Made by a program: the position numbers and the translations under genes. 64,000 bases of DNA from DASVLX01 sp036384655 (lineage in GTDB: Bacteria > Actinomycetota > Actinomycetes > Mycobacteriales > Pseudonocardiaceae), in assembly GCA_036384655.1 (NCBI GenBank), contig DASVLX010000245.1, positions 1 to 64,000 of the forward strand, read 5' to 3'. The notes under the pieces are model-generated. The model searched no databases and was not told the origin of the DNA. It saw only the letters and a list, made by a program, of their open reading frames with translations. Positions 23,845 to 32,386 of this stretch are shown in pieces (position 1 is the first letter of the stretch; each line of letters opens with the position of its first letter).

Positions 23845-24693
23845 ATGGCGGGTTACGTCGCAGTCGTGACCGACTCCACTGCGTGCATACCCCAGAGCGT
23901 TGCATCTCAATGGGGTATCTCGATCGTCCAACTGCAGGTGCGCATCGGCGACTACGTGGACGATGAGTCACGCGTGTCCGCCGAGACCCTGATTTCGGCA
24001 ATGAACGGCGGGGAGGACGTGGCCACCGAGCCACCCGACCCCGCGGCCTTCTTCTGGACCTACCAGGACGCGATGGCCCGGGGCGCCCGCGCGGTGCTCT
24101 CGCTGCACCTGTCAGGCCTGATGTCGAAGACCGTCGACAATGCTCGGGAGGCCGCCGAGGCCGTGTCCATCCCGGTGCACGTGATCGACACCGGAACCAT
24201 CGCGATGAGCCTGGGCCGTGGCGTGCTCACGGCGGCGCGGGTCGCCGAGGCAGGCGCCGACATCCGGCAGATCCTGGCGGTGGCCACCCCGCGTTTAAGA
24301 CGCGGCACGGAGTTAATCCACGTGGAGACGCTGGACTATCTCCGTAAGGGCGGCCGGATCGGCGCGGCGAAGTACATGGTCGGACGCGCGCTCGGGGTGA
24401 AGCCCCTGCTCACCGTGCATCGCGGCCAGGTCTCCCCGTTGGAGACGTCGATCGGTTCGGAGCGGTCGATCCGCAAGCTGGTGGATCGTGCCGTCGAACA
24501 AGCCAGCAAGGGCGCGGTGGACGTGACCGTGCAGCATTTCGGCGAGGACGATCGCGTCGGCCCGGTGGTCGAGCAGTTGAGGGAACGCATTCCGCAGGCG
24601 CGCGAGATCAGTACCGTCGACGTGACCGCGGTGATCGGCGTGCACCTCGGGCCCGGCGCGTTCGGGGTCAGCATCTCGCCGCTGGCTTCTTAG
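23845..24693 (+). CDS. DegV family fatty-acid-binding protein
   Basis: A 282-residue DegV protein: N-terminal TDSTACIP motif, central SLHLSGLMSKT and GTIAMSLGRGV, and a C-terminal lobe with YLRKGGRIGAAK and GPGAFG. DegV/FakB proteins hold a fatty acid for phosphorylation by FakA in many bacteria; here no fakA is in the window. ATG at 23845 was chosen because the family begins with a short strand leading to TDST and because a promoter-like motif ends just ahead. Confidence 0.9.
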   Translation: MAGYVAVVTDSTACIPQSVASQWGISIVQLQVRIGDYVDDESRVSAETLISAMNGGEDVATEPPDPAAFFWTYQDAMARGARAVLSLHLSGLMSKTVDNAREAAEAVSIPVHVIDTGTIAMSLGRGVLTAARVAEAGADIRQILAVATPRLRRGTELIHVETLDYLRKGGRIGAAKYMVGRALGVKPLLTVHRGQVSPLETSIGSERSIRKLVDRAVEQASKGAVDVTVQHFGEDDRVGPVVEQLRERIPQAREISTVDVTAVIGVHLGPGAFGVSISPLAS

Positions 24694-24713
24694 CAGCGCC
24701 GGAACCTCTCACC

Positions 24714-25442
24714 GTGTCTGGGCGTCCTGAAGGTATGCCGGCCAGCTTCGTCAACGCGATGACGACCATCGAGGCAGCCCACCCGATCTGGATCATCGCG
24801 GGTGCCGGTGTGCTCGCGCTGCTGCTCGTCCTGTACCGGCCAACCTGGCGAATCGCCCGCACCGCCGTGACCATCGTGCACGAGGGCGGTCACGCGCTGG
24901 TCGCCGTGCTGGTCGGCCGGCGGCTGGACGGCATTCGCCTGCACTCGGACACGTCCGGTGTGGCGATCTCCCGGGGCCGGCCCACCGGACCGGGCGTGGT
25001 GGCCACGGCGGCGGCCGGTTATCCGATGCCCTCGCTGGTCGGCCTCGGTTGCGCCGCGCTGCTGGGCGCGGACATGGTCACCGGCATGCTGTGGGTCGGC
25101 GTGGCGCTGCTGGCCGCCACGCTGGTCATGGTCCGCAACTGGTACGGCGCGTTCGCGGTGCTGGTGACCGGGCTGCTGCTGGCCGGCGTCGCCTATCTCG
25201 CGCCCACCGTCGTGCAGGCGGCGTTCGCCTATCTGATCGCCTGGTTCCTGCTACTCGGCGGGGTGCGGCCGGTCAGCGAGCTACAGGCCAGGCGAAGCCG
25301 GCACCACTCACCGGACTCCGACGCCGACCAGTTGGGCCGGCTGACCGGCCTGCCCGGCGGCCTGTGGGTCGTGGTGTTCGGGCTGGTCAACGTGGCCTGT
25401 CTGGTGTTCGGCGGCGGCTGGTTGCTGCACCTGAGCGTCTAG
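24714..25442 (+). CDS. M50-family (M50B-like) membrane metallopeptidase
   Basis: A 242-residue integral membrane protein with the zinc-binding HEGGH motif (about 61-65) right after the second hydrophobic stretch and five to six transmembrane segments. M50B-like proteins occur widely in actinobacteria; site-2-protease-like activity is inferred from the motif only. GTG at 24714 and ATG at 24735 or 24759 are possible starts; none has a good ribosome site. Confidence 0.8.
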   Translation: MSGRPEGMPASFVNAMTTIEAAHPIWIIAGAGVLALLLVLYRPTWRIARTAVTIVHEGGHALVAVLVGRRLDGIRLHSDTSGVAISRGRPTGPGVVATAAAGYPMPSLVGLGCAALLGADMVTGMLWVGVALLAATLVMVRNWYGAFAVLVTGLLLAGVAYLAPTVVQAAFAYLIAWFLLLGGVRPVSELQARRSRHHSPDSDADQLGRLTGLPGGLWVVVFGLVNVACLVFGGGWLLHLSV

Positions 25443-25449
25443 GCAGCCT

Positions 25450-25896
25450 TCACGCGCCGGTTCGGACGGGTTCCAGCACCACGACCGGGATCTCTCGGTC
25501 CGTCTTCTTCTGGTAGTCGTCGTAGGCCGGCCAGATCTCCGCCATCAGCTTCCACAGCCGGGGGCGTTCCTCGGCGCTGGCGGTGCGCGCCCGAGCGGCG
25601 AACGTGTCGTCCTTGACCTGCACGGTCACCTCGGGGTTCGCGGTCAGGTTGAGGTACCAGGCCGGGTGGGTCGGGGCGCCGCCGCGCGAGGCCACCACCA
25701 CGTAGTTGTCGCCGTCCGGCTGGTAGATCAGCGCGGTCCGCCTCGGCACACCGGACTTCCGCCCGACGGTGGTCAGCAGCAGCGTGGTCGCGCCGCGCCA
25801 GGTGTAGCCGTCCTCGCCGCCGCTCTCCACGTACCGCTTGATGTGGTCGTGAACCCAACCAACCGGGCTGTCCTCGACCCGAGTGCTCTCCGACAC
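25450..25896 (-). CDS. Nitroreductase / deazaflavin (F420)-dependent oxidoreductase
   Basis: A 148-residue split-barrel protein of the DDN family (GRKSGVPRRTALIYQ near 45-60 and APTHPAWYLNLTANPEV in the middle). Such proteins use coenzyme F420 and reduce quinones or nitro compounds. The GTG preceded by GGAGGAGCTGATC was chosen over an ATG 13 codons upstream. Convergent with the M50-like gene, seven bases apart. Confidence 0.85.
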   Translation of the reverse strand: MSESTRVEDSPVGWVHDHIKRYVESGGEDGYTWRGATTLLLTTVGRKSGVPRRTALIYQPDGDNYVVVASRGGAPTHPAWYLNLTANPEVTVQVKDDTFAARARTASAEERPRLWKLMAEIWPAYDDYQKKTDREIPVVVLEPVRTGA

Positions 25897-26080
25897 GATC
25901 AGCTCCTCCTGCTCTCGGTCCGCGTTGACCGGCAACGATCATTAAGTCTCTCCCGCTTCAACCCGGCCGGCGACCGCGTGATTCCGGTTGCGTTCGGAGC
26001 GCGACAACTGTCCGGTATGTCGGGCGGTCCATTAACGTCCGTCCAGGAGGTGACCGACGATCGGAACCGAAACCTGCCCG

Positions 26081-26971
26081 GTGACCAGCCCCGACGCCGT
26101 CCCGGCGCTGCCGCTGACCGGCGAGCGCACGGTGCCCGGCGTACCCGAGGAGAACTACTGGTTCCGGCGGCATGAGGCGGTGTATGAGGCGGTGCTGCGG
26201 CGCTGTGTCGACAGTGCGGGAAGTGCCGACAGCGTCGGCGGTGCCCACACTCCCGACAGTGCCCACAGTGCCCACAGTGCCCACAGGGCCGGCGCGACCG
26301 TGCTGGAGGCCGGCTGCGGCGAGGGCTATGGCGCGGACCTGCTTGCCGGCGTCGCGAGCACGGTCATCGCGCTCGACTACGACGAGGCGACCGTGGCTCA
26401 TGTGCGACGCCGGTACTCCGTGGTCGAGGTGCTGCGCGGGAATCTGGCGGCCCTGCCGATCCGCTCGGGCAGCATCGACATGGTGGTGAACCTGCAGGTC
26501 ATCGAGCATCTCTGGGACCAGCCCAGGTTCCTCGCCGAATGCCTGCGGGTGTTGCGCCCGGCCGGCACGCTGGTCGTCAGCACGCCGAACCGGATCACGT
26601 TCTCTCCCGGCCGGGACACCCCGCTCAACCCGTTCCACACCCGGGAGCTGGCCGCCGGAGAGCTGGCGGACCTGTTGCGCGAGGCCGGATTCACCGTCGA
26701 TCGTCTCGCCGGCCTGCACCACGGGCCGCGGCTGGCGGAACTGGACGCGGCGCATGGCGGCTCGCTGATCGGCGCGCAGGAACGGGTGGTCCTCGGCCAC
26801 CTGCCCGGGCAGGCGATCTGGCCGGCGGATCTGCTGGCCGATGTCGTCTCGGTGCGCGCCAACGACTTCGTGATCCGCGACGAGAACGTGGACGACAGCC
26901 TGGACCTGGTCGCGGTGGCGACCAAGCCCGTGGCCCGGTCGGACGAGCCGGCGGGAGGCGGCCATGTTTGA
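26081..26971 (+). CDS. Class I SAM-dependent methyltransferase (Rv3030-like)
   Basis: A 296-residue methyltransferase with motif I VLEAGCGEGYGADLL (about 73-87), DYDEATV and a VNLQVIEHLWDQ segment. Between residues 45 and 70 there is an insertion of Ser/Ala/His/Asp units (SAHSAHSAH) made by a 9-bp tandem repeat. It overlaps the GH57 gene by eight bases. In mycobacteria the same three-gene order (methyltransferase, GH57 enzyme, GT4) serves synthesis of 6-O-methylglucose lipopolysaccharides; that function is inferred by synteny. Confidence 0.85.
   Translation: MTSPDAVPALPLTGERTVPGVPEENYWFRRHEAVYEAVLRRCVDSAGSADSVGGAHTPDSAHSAHSAHRAGATVLEAGCGEGYGADLLAGVASTVIALDYDEATVAHVRRRYSVVEVLRGNLAALPIRSGSIDMVVNLQVIEHLWDQPRFLAECLRVLRPAGTLVVSTPNRITFSPGRDTPLNPFHTRELAAGELADLLREAGFTVDRLAGLHHGPRLAELDAAHGGSLIGAQERVVLGHLPGQAIWPADLLADVVSVRANDFVIRDENVDDSLDLVAVATKPVARSDEPAGGGHV
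26260..26286. repeat. 9-bp tandem repeat in methyltransferase gene
   Basis: Three exact copies of TGCCCACAG, coding for a repeated Ala-His-Ser tripeptide. The surrounding 60 bases hold further diverged copies. Confidence 0.9.
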
Positions 26972-28496
26972 CAGAGCACCGGGCCGGCGGCCGCTCGGCT
27001 CCTTCTGCCTGGTACTGCACAGTCATCTGCCCTGGCTGCCGCACCACGGCCGGTGGCCGGTCGGCGAGGAATGGCTGTACCAGGCCTGGGCGCAGTCGTA
27101 TCTGCCGGTGGTCGAGATGCTGCACCGGCTCGCCGAGAGCGGCCGGCGGGACGTGCTCACCCTGGGCGTCACGCCGATCCTGGCCGCCCAGCTGGACGAT
27201 CCGTACTGTCTGCGAAGCTGCCATGAGTGGCTGGGCACCTGGCGGTTGCGCGCCCAGTTGGCGGCCACCCGGGCGCATGGCCGCTGGCCGAATCCGGCGA
27301 ACCAACCATTGGCGGCCGCCGAGTGGCGGGCCGCGAGTCACGCCCTGGACGAGTTCGAGACCCGCTGGCGGCACGGTTTCTCGCCGGTGCTGCGCCCGCT
27401 GGTCGACGACTGCGTGATCGAACTGCTCGGCGGTCCCGCCACGCATCCGTTCCAGCCGCTGCTGGATCCACGGGTGCGGCGGTTCACGTTGCGACTGGGG
27501 ATGGACGACACCAGGCTGCGGATCGGCACGGCGCCCGCCGGAATCTGGGCGCCGGAATGCGGCTACTCGCCGGGCATGGAGCATGACTACGCGGCCGCCG
27601 GGGTACGCCGGTTCCTGGTCGACGGCCCGGCGCTGCACGGTGACACGGCCGCCGCCCACCCGGTTGGCGACAGCGGCGTGATCTGCTTCGGCCGCGATCT
27701 GGACGTCACCTATCGGGTGTGGTCGCCGAAGGCCGGTTACCCCGGTCACCCGGCCTACCGGGACTTCCACACCTTCGACCATCCCAGCGGCCTGAAACTG
27801 GCCCGGGTGACCGGCAAGCAGGTCCCGCCGGAGCAGAAGAAGCCGTACGACCCGGAGCTCGCCGTGCGCGCGCTGCGCCGGCACACCGCCGATTTCGTGG
27901 CCAGCGTGGTGAAGAAGCTGACCATGCTCGCCGACCGCGATGGCCGGCCGGGGCTGGTGGTCGCCGCGTATGACACCGAGCTGTTCGGGCACTGGTGGCA
28001 TGAGGGCCCGGCCTGGCTGGAGGGAGTGCTGCGGGCGCTGCCGGCGGCCGGCGTGCGGGTGACCACGCTGCGCGGCGCGATCGAGGCCGGTCATGTCGGC
28101 ACACCGGTCGAGCTGCCGCCGTCGTCCTGGGGCTCCGGCAAGGACTGGCGGTCCTGGGACGGCGCGCAGGTGGCCGACCTGGTCGACCTGGGCGCCGCCG
28201 ACCAGGCGCTTCTACTGTCCGTTGTGGACAAATACGGTGGTCGATACCGGGACCCGGTGCTGGATCAGTTGGTACGCGAGGCATTGCTGACGCTGTCGTC
28301 CGACTGGGCCTTCATGGTGACCAAGAACTCGGCGCCCGACTACGCGCGCAGGCGCGCCGGCGAACATCATGACCGGCTCGTCCGGCTGGCCGACGCGCTG
28401 CGCACCGGAGACCGGCGGCAGGCCGTGACACTGGCCGAGTCGCTGCGCGCCGACGACGGGCCGTTCGGCCATCTGGACGCCCGATCGCTGGGGTAG
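26964..28496 (+). CDS. GH57 1,4-alpha-glucan branching enzyme (Rv3031-like)
   Basis: A 510-residue GH57 enzyme. HSHLPW (19-24) starts the barrel, the nucleophile Glu198 lies in WAPECGY, and the acid Asp337 in AAYDTELFGHWW. A C-terminal helical DUF1957-type domain follows. Family members make alpha-1,6 branches in glucans; the mycobacterial homologue acts in methylglucose lipopolysaccharide synthesis. It is co-translated with the methyltransferase and followed 30 bp later by the GT4 gene. It is distinct from the GH13-type GlgB encoded 21 kb away. Confidence 0.92.
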   Translation: MFDRAPGRRPLGSFCLVLHSHLPWLPHHGRWPVGEEWLYQAWAQSYLPVVEMLHRLAESGRRDVLTLGVTPILAAQLDDPYCLRSCHEWLGTWRLRAQLAATRAHGRWPNPANQPLAAAEWRAASHALDEFETRWRHGFSPVLRPLVDDCVIELLGGPATHPFQPLLDPRVRRFTLRLGMDDTRLRIGTAPAGIWAPECGYSPGMEHDYAAAGVRRFLVDGPALHGDTAAAHPVGDSGVICFGRDLDVTYRVWSPKAGYPGHPAYRDFHTFDHPSGLKLARVTGKQVPPEQKKPYDPELAVRALRRHTADFVASVVKKLTMLADRDGRPGLVVAAYDTELFGHWWHEGPAWLEGVLRALPAAGVRVTTLRGAIEAGHVGTPVELPPSSWGSGKDWRSWDGAQVADLVDLGAADQALLLSVVDKYGGRYRDPVLDQLVREALLTLSSDWAFMVTKNSAPDYARRRAGEHHDRLVRLADALRTGDRRQAVTLAESLRADDGPFGHLDARSLG

Positions 28497-28526
28497 CCAA
28501 CCGGGGTAACCAAATGGAATGCGAGG

Positions 28527-29789
28527 ATGGCTCGCATCATGCGCGTCCTGATGTTGTCGTGGGAGTACCCGCCGGTCGTGGTTGGCGGGCTGGGCCGGCA
28601 TGTGTACGAGCTCGCCACCCATCTGACCGCCGCCGGACATGATGTCGTGGTGCTGTGCCGGCAGCCGGCCGGCACCGACGCGACGACACACCCGAACTCC
28701 GACGAGGTCCAGGAGGGTGTGCGGATCGTGCGGGTCGCCGAGGACCCGCCGCACCTGGTGTTCGAGCGCGACCTGGTGGCCTGGACGCTGGCGATGGGCC
28801 ATGCCATGATCCGCGCCGCGCACACACTGCTGCGCGACTGGCGGCCGGATGTGGTGCACGCTCATGACTGGCTCGTCGCACATCCCGCGATCGCGCTCGC
28901 CGAACTGCTCGACGTGCCGTTGATCGCCACCGTGCACGCCACCGAGGCGGGCAGGTTCAGCGGCTGGCTGTCGCACCCGCTGAACCAGCAGGTGCACTCG
29001 GTGGAATGGTGGCTGACCAACCGCGCCGACGCGATCATCGCCTGCTCGGCCGCGATGCGCCGGGAGATCACGCATCTCTTCGAGGTGGATCCCGAGCGGA
29101 TCTCGGTGATTCGCAACGGAATCGAGCCCAGCGGCTGGAGGGCGCTGCCCGCGGACGTCGCCCAGTTCCGTGACGAACATGCCCCCGGCGGCGACCCGTT
29201 GCTGCTCTACTTCGGCCGTCTCGAATGGGAGAAGGGCCCGCAGGACATCATCGCCGCACTGCCCCGCATCCGGGCCCAGCATCCCGGCACCCGGCTAGTG
29301 ATCGCCGGCCGGGGCACCCAGGGTGACGAACTGCTGGCCGCCGCGCGCAAACACCGGGTGGTTCGCGCCGTCGACTTCCTCGGACACCTGTCCGACCGCG
29401 AGCTGCGCGCGGCACTGGCGGCGGCGAACGTCGTCGTGCTGCCCAGCCGCTATGAGCCGTTCGGCATCGCCGCGCTGGAAACGGCGGCGGCCGGTGCGCC
29501 GCTGGCCGCGTCCACGGCCGGTGGCCTGGCCGAGGTGGTGGTGGACGGAGAAACCGGGGTGTCGTTCCCGCCGGGCGACATCCTCGCCCTGGCCGTGGCC
29601 GTGAACTCCGTGCTCGCCGATCCGGCGGCCGCCAAGCGGCGGGCGAAACTCGCCCGGCAGCGGCTGACCACCGACTTCAGTTGGACCCAGATCGCCGAGG
29701 ACACCGCCGAGGTCTACGCCAAGACGACCGTCCTGGAGCATCCGCCGCTCGGTCGCCCCAAGATCGCCACCGGCAATGCATTTCAGTGA
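28527..29789 (+). CDS. GT4 family glycosyltransferase (Rv3032-like alpha-glucan synthase)
   Basis: A 420-residue GT-B fold enzyme: N-terminal SWEYPPVVVGGLGRH (glycogen-synthase-like start), HAHDWLVAHPA, and in the C-terminal domain FGRLEWEKGPQDI and the donor-site motif SRYEPFGIAALE. Homologues elongate alpha-1,4-glucans from (A/U)DP-glucose. Its ATG may be at 28527 or 28539. The stop codon lies inside a 14-bp tandem repeat that continues into the intergenic DNA. Confidence 0.9.
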   Translation: MARIMRVLMLSWEYPPVVVGGLGRHVYELATHLTAAGHDVVVLCRQPAGTDATTHPNSDEVQEGVRIVRVAEDPPHLVFERDLVAWTLAMGHAMIRAAHTLLRDWRPDVVHAHDWLVAHPAIALAELLDVPLIATVHATEAGRFSGWLSHPLNQQVHSVEWWLTNRADAIIACSAAMRREITHLFEVDPERISVIRNGIEPSGWRALPADVAQFRDEHAPGGDPLLLYFGRLEWEKGPQDIIAALPRIRAQHPGTRLVIAGRGTQGDELLAAARKHRVVRAVDFLGHLSDRELRAALAAANVVVLPSRYEPFGIAALETAAAGAPLAASTAGGLAEVVVDGETGVSFPPGDILALAVAVNSVLADPAAAKRRAKLARQRLTTDFSWTQIAEDTAEVYAKTTVLEHPPLGRPKIATGNAFQ

Positions 29790-29833
29790 CGGCATTTCAG
29801 TGATGGCCTTTCAGCGACGGCATTTCAGTGTGA
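29778..29833. repeat. 14-bp tandem repeat spanning the GT4 stop codon
   Basis: Four copies of GCATTTCAGTGACG with few changes. The period is not a multiple of three; the first copy contains the stop codon, so added copies would not alter the protein. Confidence 0.85.
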
Positions 29834-29865
29834 CCACGCTGCGGTGACCGTCCGTATGATGCTTC

Positions 29866-29994
29866 GGTGCTGACGGCCGTTTCGGTCGCGCTGCTGCTGG
29901 CCGCCCTGGCTCGCCCTGCGGATCTAGTTCGCCCTCGCGCCCTCGCTCATCGGTTTGTCCACCTCGCAAATGCATCCGGCTCATACAGTTCCTG
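29866..29994 (+). pseudogene. Possible truncated 5' end of a small membrane/secreted protein gene
   Basis: A GTG-started frame reads LTAVSVALLLAALARPADL and then quickly loses sense and stops inside the next, opposite gene. It looks like a signal or membrane segment cut off at the left border of the A+T-richer island. In mycobacteria a small gene occupies this place. Evidence is weak. Confidence 0.25.
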
Positions 29995-30396
29995 AACAGC
30001 ACCTTTCTCGTAGCCGGGCACATTGCTTGCGATAACCGTTTCGGAGTCAGGTAGATAAAACATGCAATGGTATCGTCCGGTTGTAACCAGGCCAACGTAC
30101 AAATCGCGTAGCAGGTTGAAGACAAGGCGTTTTGCCTCTCGACCTTGCCCGTCGTCCTTCACGAATTCCCACGGGAACAGGTGATAAGGTATGGGGTCAT
30201 CGGGATCAGCCTCGTCGTCCCACTCGGCATCAAGGTCGAGCATGAGACCACCGCTTTGGGCCTTGATCCGGTAAGCGGTATCGGTTTTTCCAATTGTCTC
30301 GAACCGCTCTCCACAAATCCCATCGGCGTCTGCAACCAAGTCAGCGCCTGTCTGCTGACCGATCGGCCGTACGGCTATCACATACGTCCTCGACAT
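29947..30396 (-). CDS. Unrecognised protein, paralogue A of the WXG100 island
   Basis: A 149-residue soluble, acidic protein. I do not recognise its family. The best-conserved part, shared with the neighbouring paralogue, is C-terminal: LYVGLV, CMF, TVIASN and PGYEKG, ending EP-AF-RW. GGAGG stands nine bases before the ATG. DNA here is visibly richer in A+T than in the surroundings, suggesting transfer. The context (two related soluble genes behind a WXG100 pair) suggests an immunity protein for a type VII-secreted toxin, but this is inference from arrangement only. Confidence 0.7.
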   Translation of the reverse strand: MSRTYVIAVRPIGQQTGADLVADADGICGERFETIGKTDTAYRIKAQSGGLMLDLDAEWDDEADPDDPIPYHLFPWEFVKDDGQGREAKRLVFNLLRDLYVGLVTTGRYHCMFYLPDSETVIASNVPGYEKGAVQELYEPDAFARWTNR

Positions 30397-30481
30397 AGTT
30401 ACAATCCTCCATACCCCGGTGGATATGTGACCGGCGGACCGCCATCTATAGACTCGCGCTCTCGACGTCGTTCGACGCTGT

Positions 30482-30889
30482 TCACCACCGTTCGAACGCG
30501 CCGGGCTCGGACAGCTCCTCCAGACTGCCTTTCTCATAGCCAGGCGTGTTACTCGCGATGACCGTCTTGGAATCGACTTGAACGAACATGCACTGGTACT
30601 GTCCCGACCTGACCAGGCCAACATACAAACCACGCATTCGATCGAATGCAAACTGTTTACGGTCGCTGGTTACCCTGCCATCCTCCACAACATCCCACGA
30701 AAAGACGAATTTCCACAAAAATCGGTCATATGGAATCGTATTGTCGGACTTGGTCTTCCAGTCCCGATCGGCCCGGAGATGGAGTATCAGCACTCCCTTC
30801 ACGGGGTCAAAATTCAACCGATAGTCACCGTACCCGGTAGCCACGAACCGTTCGTGGCAGATGTTCTCCGCCTCGGCAAGCAGATCCAC
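30482..30889 (-). CDS. Unrecognised protein, paralogue B, apparently 5'-truncated
   Basis: A frame of 135 residues from a GTG, clearly related to paralogue A over almost its whole length (ENICHERF against DGICGERF; IASN-PGYEKG in both). It lacks the first ~17 residues of A: upstream of the GTG the homology stops and the sequence belongs to the end of the ESX-like gene in another frame. No ribosome site is seen. It is either a truncated relic or is translated by coupling with the ESX-like gene. Its codon use and A+T content match paralogue A. Confidence 0.6.
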   Translation of the reverse strand: MDLLAEAENICHERFVATGYGDYRLNFDPVKGVLILHLRADRDWKTKSDNTIPYDRFLWKFVFSWDVVEDGRVTSDRKQFAFDRMRGLYVGLVRSGQYQCMFVQVDSKTVIASNTPGYEKGSLEELSEPGAFERW

Positions 30890-31230
30890 AACGGTTTCGC
30901 ACTGATCGCATCGGCCCGGCTGTGGTCGGTACCCGACTGGGCCAAGCCCCGCGCGATCGCCCCCAACACCGTGCCCAGCGACGCCAACCCCGACATCACC
31001 TGCTCACCGGCCGCCCGATACCGATCCGCCAAGTACCGCGCCGACCCATCCGCACCGATACACGGCGAGTGCGGCCCCAACTGTTCCCGTAACGACACCA
31101 TGATCTCGTTCAGCGCCGACTGACCATCCGCGAACGCGCGTGCTGTCGCCTCGAAATCACCCGGCTCCACCCGCGTCGCCGTCGCCGGACTGTCCAGCTG
31201 CGCCGGACGCAACAACACTGCCGCGGTCAT
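30814..31230 (-). CDS. ESX/EspC-like secreted protein with a chimeric tail
   Basis: A 138-residue frame. Residues 1 to about 108 (EPGDFEATARAFADGQSAL, then helical, to SGTDHSRADA) fit a WXG100/EspC-like helical hairpin partner. From about residue 109 the sequence (KPLWICLPRRRTS onward) is the out-of-frame reading of paralogue B's 5' end and looks unnatural. A deletion probably joined the two genes and removed the original end of this one. The ATG overlaps the stop of the WXG100 gene. Confidence 0.65.
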   Translation of the reverse strand: MTAAVLLRPAQLDSPATATRVEPGDFEATARAFADGQSALNEIMVSLREQLGPHSPCIGADGSARYLADRYRAAGEQVMSGLASLGTVLGAIARGLAQSGTDHSRADAISAKPLWICLPRRRTSATNGSWLPGTVTIG

Positions 31231-31511
31231 CGATTCACCGCCCAAATGCGGGTGTTCGACGCCACCACCGCGGCCTGGTTGTCATGTGCCCGACCGACCA
31301 TGTCATGCAACTGCGCCAACCGCTCCCGCAGATCCGTCGCCGACGCCTGCCATTCACGCACCGTGTCCCAGAACCCCTCGGCGGCCGCGCCCTCCCAGAC
31401 CCTGGTCAGCTCCTCCACACGCGTACTCAGTTCCGCCAGTTCCGAGTCGATCTGCCGATAGATATCCCCCAACCGGCCCTGAAACGCCAACACTTCGGCG
31501 TAGTCCACCAT
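31227..31511 (-). CDS. WXG100 family type VII secretion protein
   Basis: A 94-residue helical-hairpin protein with the WXG turn as WEG (VWEGAAAEGFW) in the middle. Size and motif are standard for ESAT-6/CFP-10-like partners exported by type VII systems. The ATG MVDYAE was chosen to give the family length. It is the first gene of a minus-strand set with the ESX-like gene. No secretion machine genes are in the window. Confidence 0.85.
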   Translation of the reverse strand: MVDYAEVLAFQGRLGDIYRQIDSELAELSTRVEELTRVWEGAAAEGFWDTVREWQASATDLRERLAQLHDMVGRAHDNQAAVVASNTRIWAVNR

Positions 31512-31618
31512 GATCGCCACGCGCGCGACCTCCCACCAGCAAGCCAAGAACGACCGATCGTCAACTCAGTGTGGCAGGTGATCGCGTTCCGTATGGTGCC
31601 TTTCACCGAATTCGGGTA

Positions 31619-32386
31619 CTAGCTCTCTCCCATGGTCTTGCGCAGTGCCTCCGAGGCTTTGCGGCCCATGTCGGAGATGGCGCGTTGGAGGGTCTCGCGG
31701 TGTTCGGTGTCGGCGAGGTAGTCGGCCCGGCGGTCGCGGACCACGCGGGCCGGGGCGCCGACCGCGATCGAATAGTCCGGAATGTCACCGCGCACCACGG
31801 CATGCGCGCCGAGCACGCAGCCGCGCCCGATCCGGGTGCCGCGCAACACCGTCGATTTCACGCCCAGCCAGCAGTCCGGGCCGATCCGCACCGGGGTCTT
31901 CACGATGCCCTGGTCCTTGATGGGCCGGTTGATATCGGTTGTCACATGGTCGAAGTCGCAGATATACACCCAGTCCGCGACCAGGGTGGCGGAGCCGATC
32001 TCGACGTCGAGATAGCAGTTGATGGTGTTGTCCTTGCCGAACACCGCCTTGTCGCCGATCCGCAGCGAGCCCTCATGACAGCGGATCGCGTTGCCATCGC
32101 CGATGTGCACCCACCGGCCGATCTCCATCCGGCCGTATCCGGGCCGGCAGTGCACGTCCAGATGGCGGCCCAGGAACACCATGCCGCGCAGCACGATATG
32201 GGGATTGGCGACCCGGAAACGCCACAGTCGCCAGTAGCGCACGAGATACCACGGCGTGTAGGCGTGGTGCCGCAGCATCCAGCGCAGCGAAGCCACGGTC
32301 AGGAACCGTGCTTGGCGCGGATCACGACCGGCACGCCGCGCGGCGCGGACGCGCGCGAGTATCGGAGAACCCCACATCGACGTCAT
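31619..32386 (-). CDS. Hexapeptide-repeat acyltransferase (Rv3034c-like)
   Basis: A 255-residue left-handed beta-helix acyltransferase: IGRWVHIGDGNAIRC, IGPDCWLGVKSTVLRG and IGRGCVLGAHAVVRG repeats, then GAPARVVRDR, typical for the O-acetyltransferase (LbH/MAT) class. The acceptor is unknown; in mycobacteria the homologue lies in the same neighbourhood as the methylglucose polysaccharide genes, and a role in acylating that glucan has been considered. The ATG overlaps the THUMP-like gene stop. Confidence 0.87.
   Translation of the reverse strand: MTSMWGSPILARVRAARRAGRDPRQARFLTVASLRWMLRHHAYTPWYLVRYWRLWRFRVANPHIVLRGMVFLGRHLDVHCRPGYGRMEIGRWVHIGDGNAIRCHEGSLRIGDKAVFGKDNTINCYLDVEIGSATLVADWVYICDFDHVTTDINRPIKDQGIVKTPVRIGPDCWLGVKSTVLRGTRIGRGCVLGAHAVVRGDIPDYSIAVGAPARVVRDRRADYLADTEHRETLQRAISDMGRKASEALRKTMGES

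Noticed and set aside
29778..29833. CRISPR-like array
   Set aside because: The 14-bp units are directly adjacent with no spacers; it is a simple tandem repeat. No cas genes are present.
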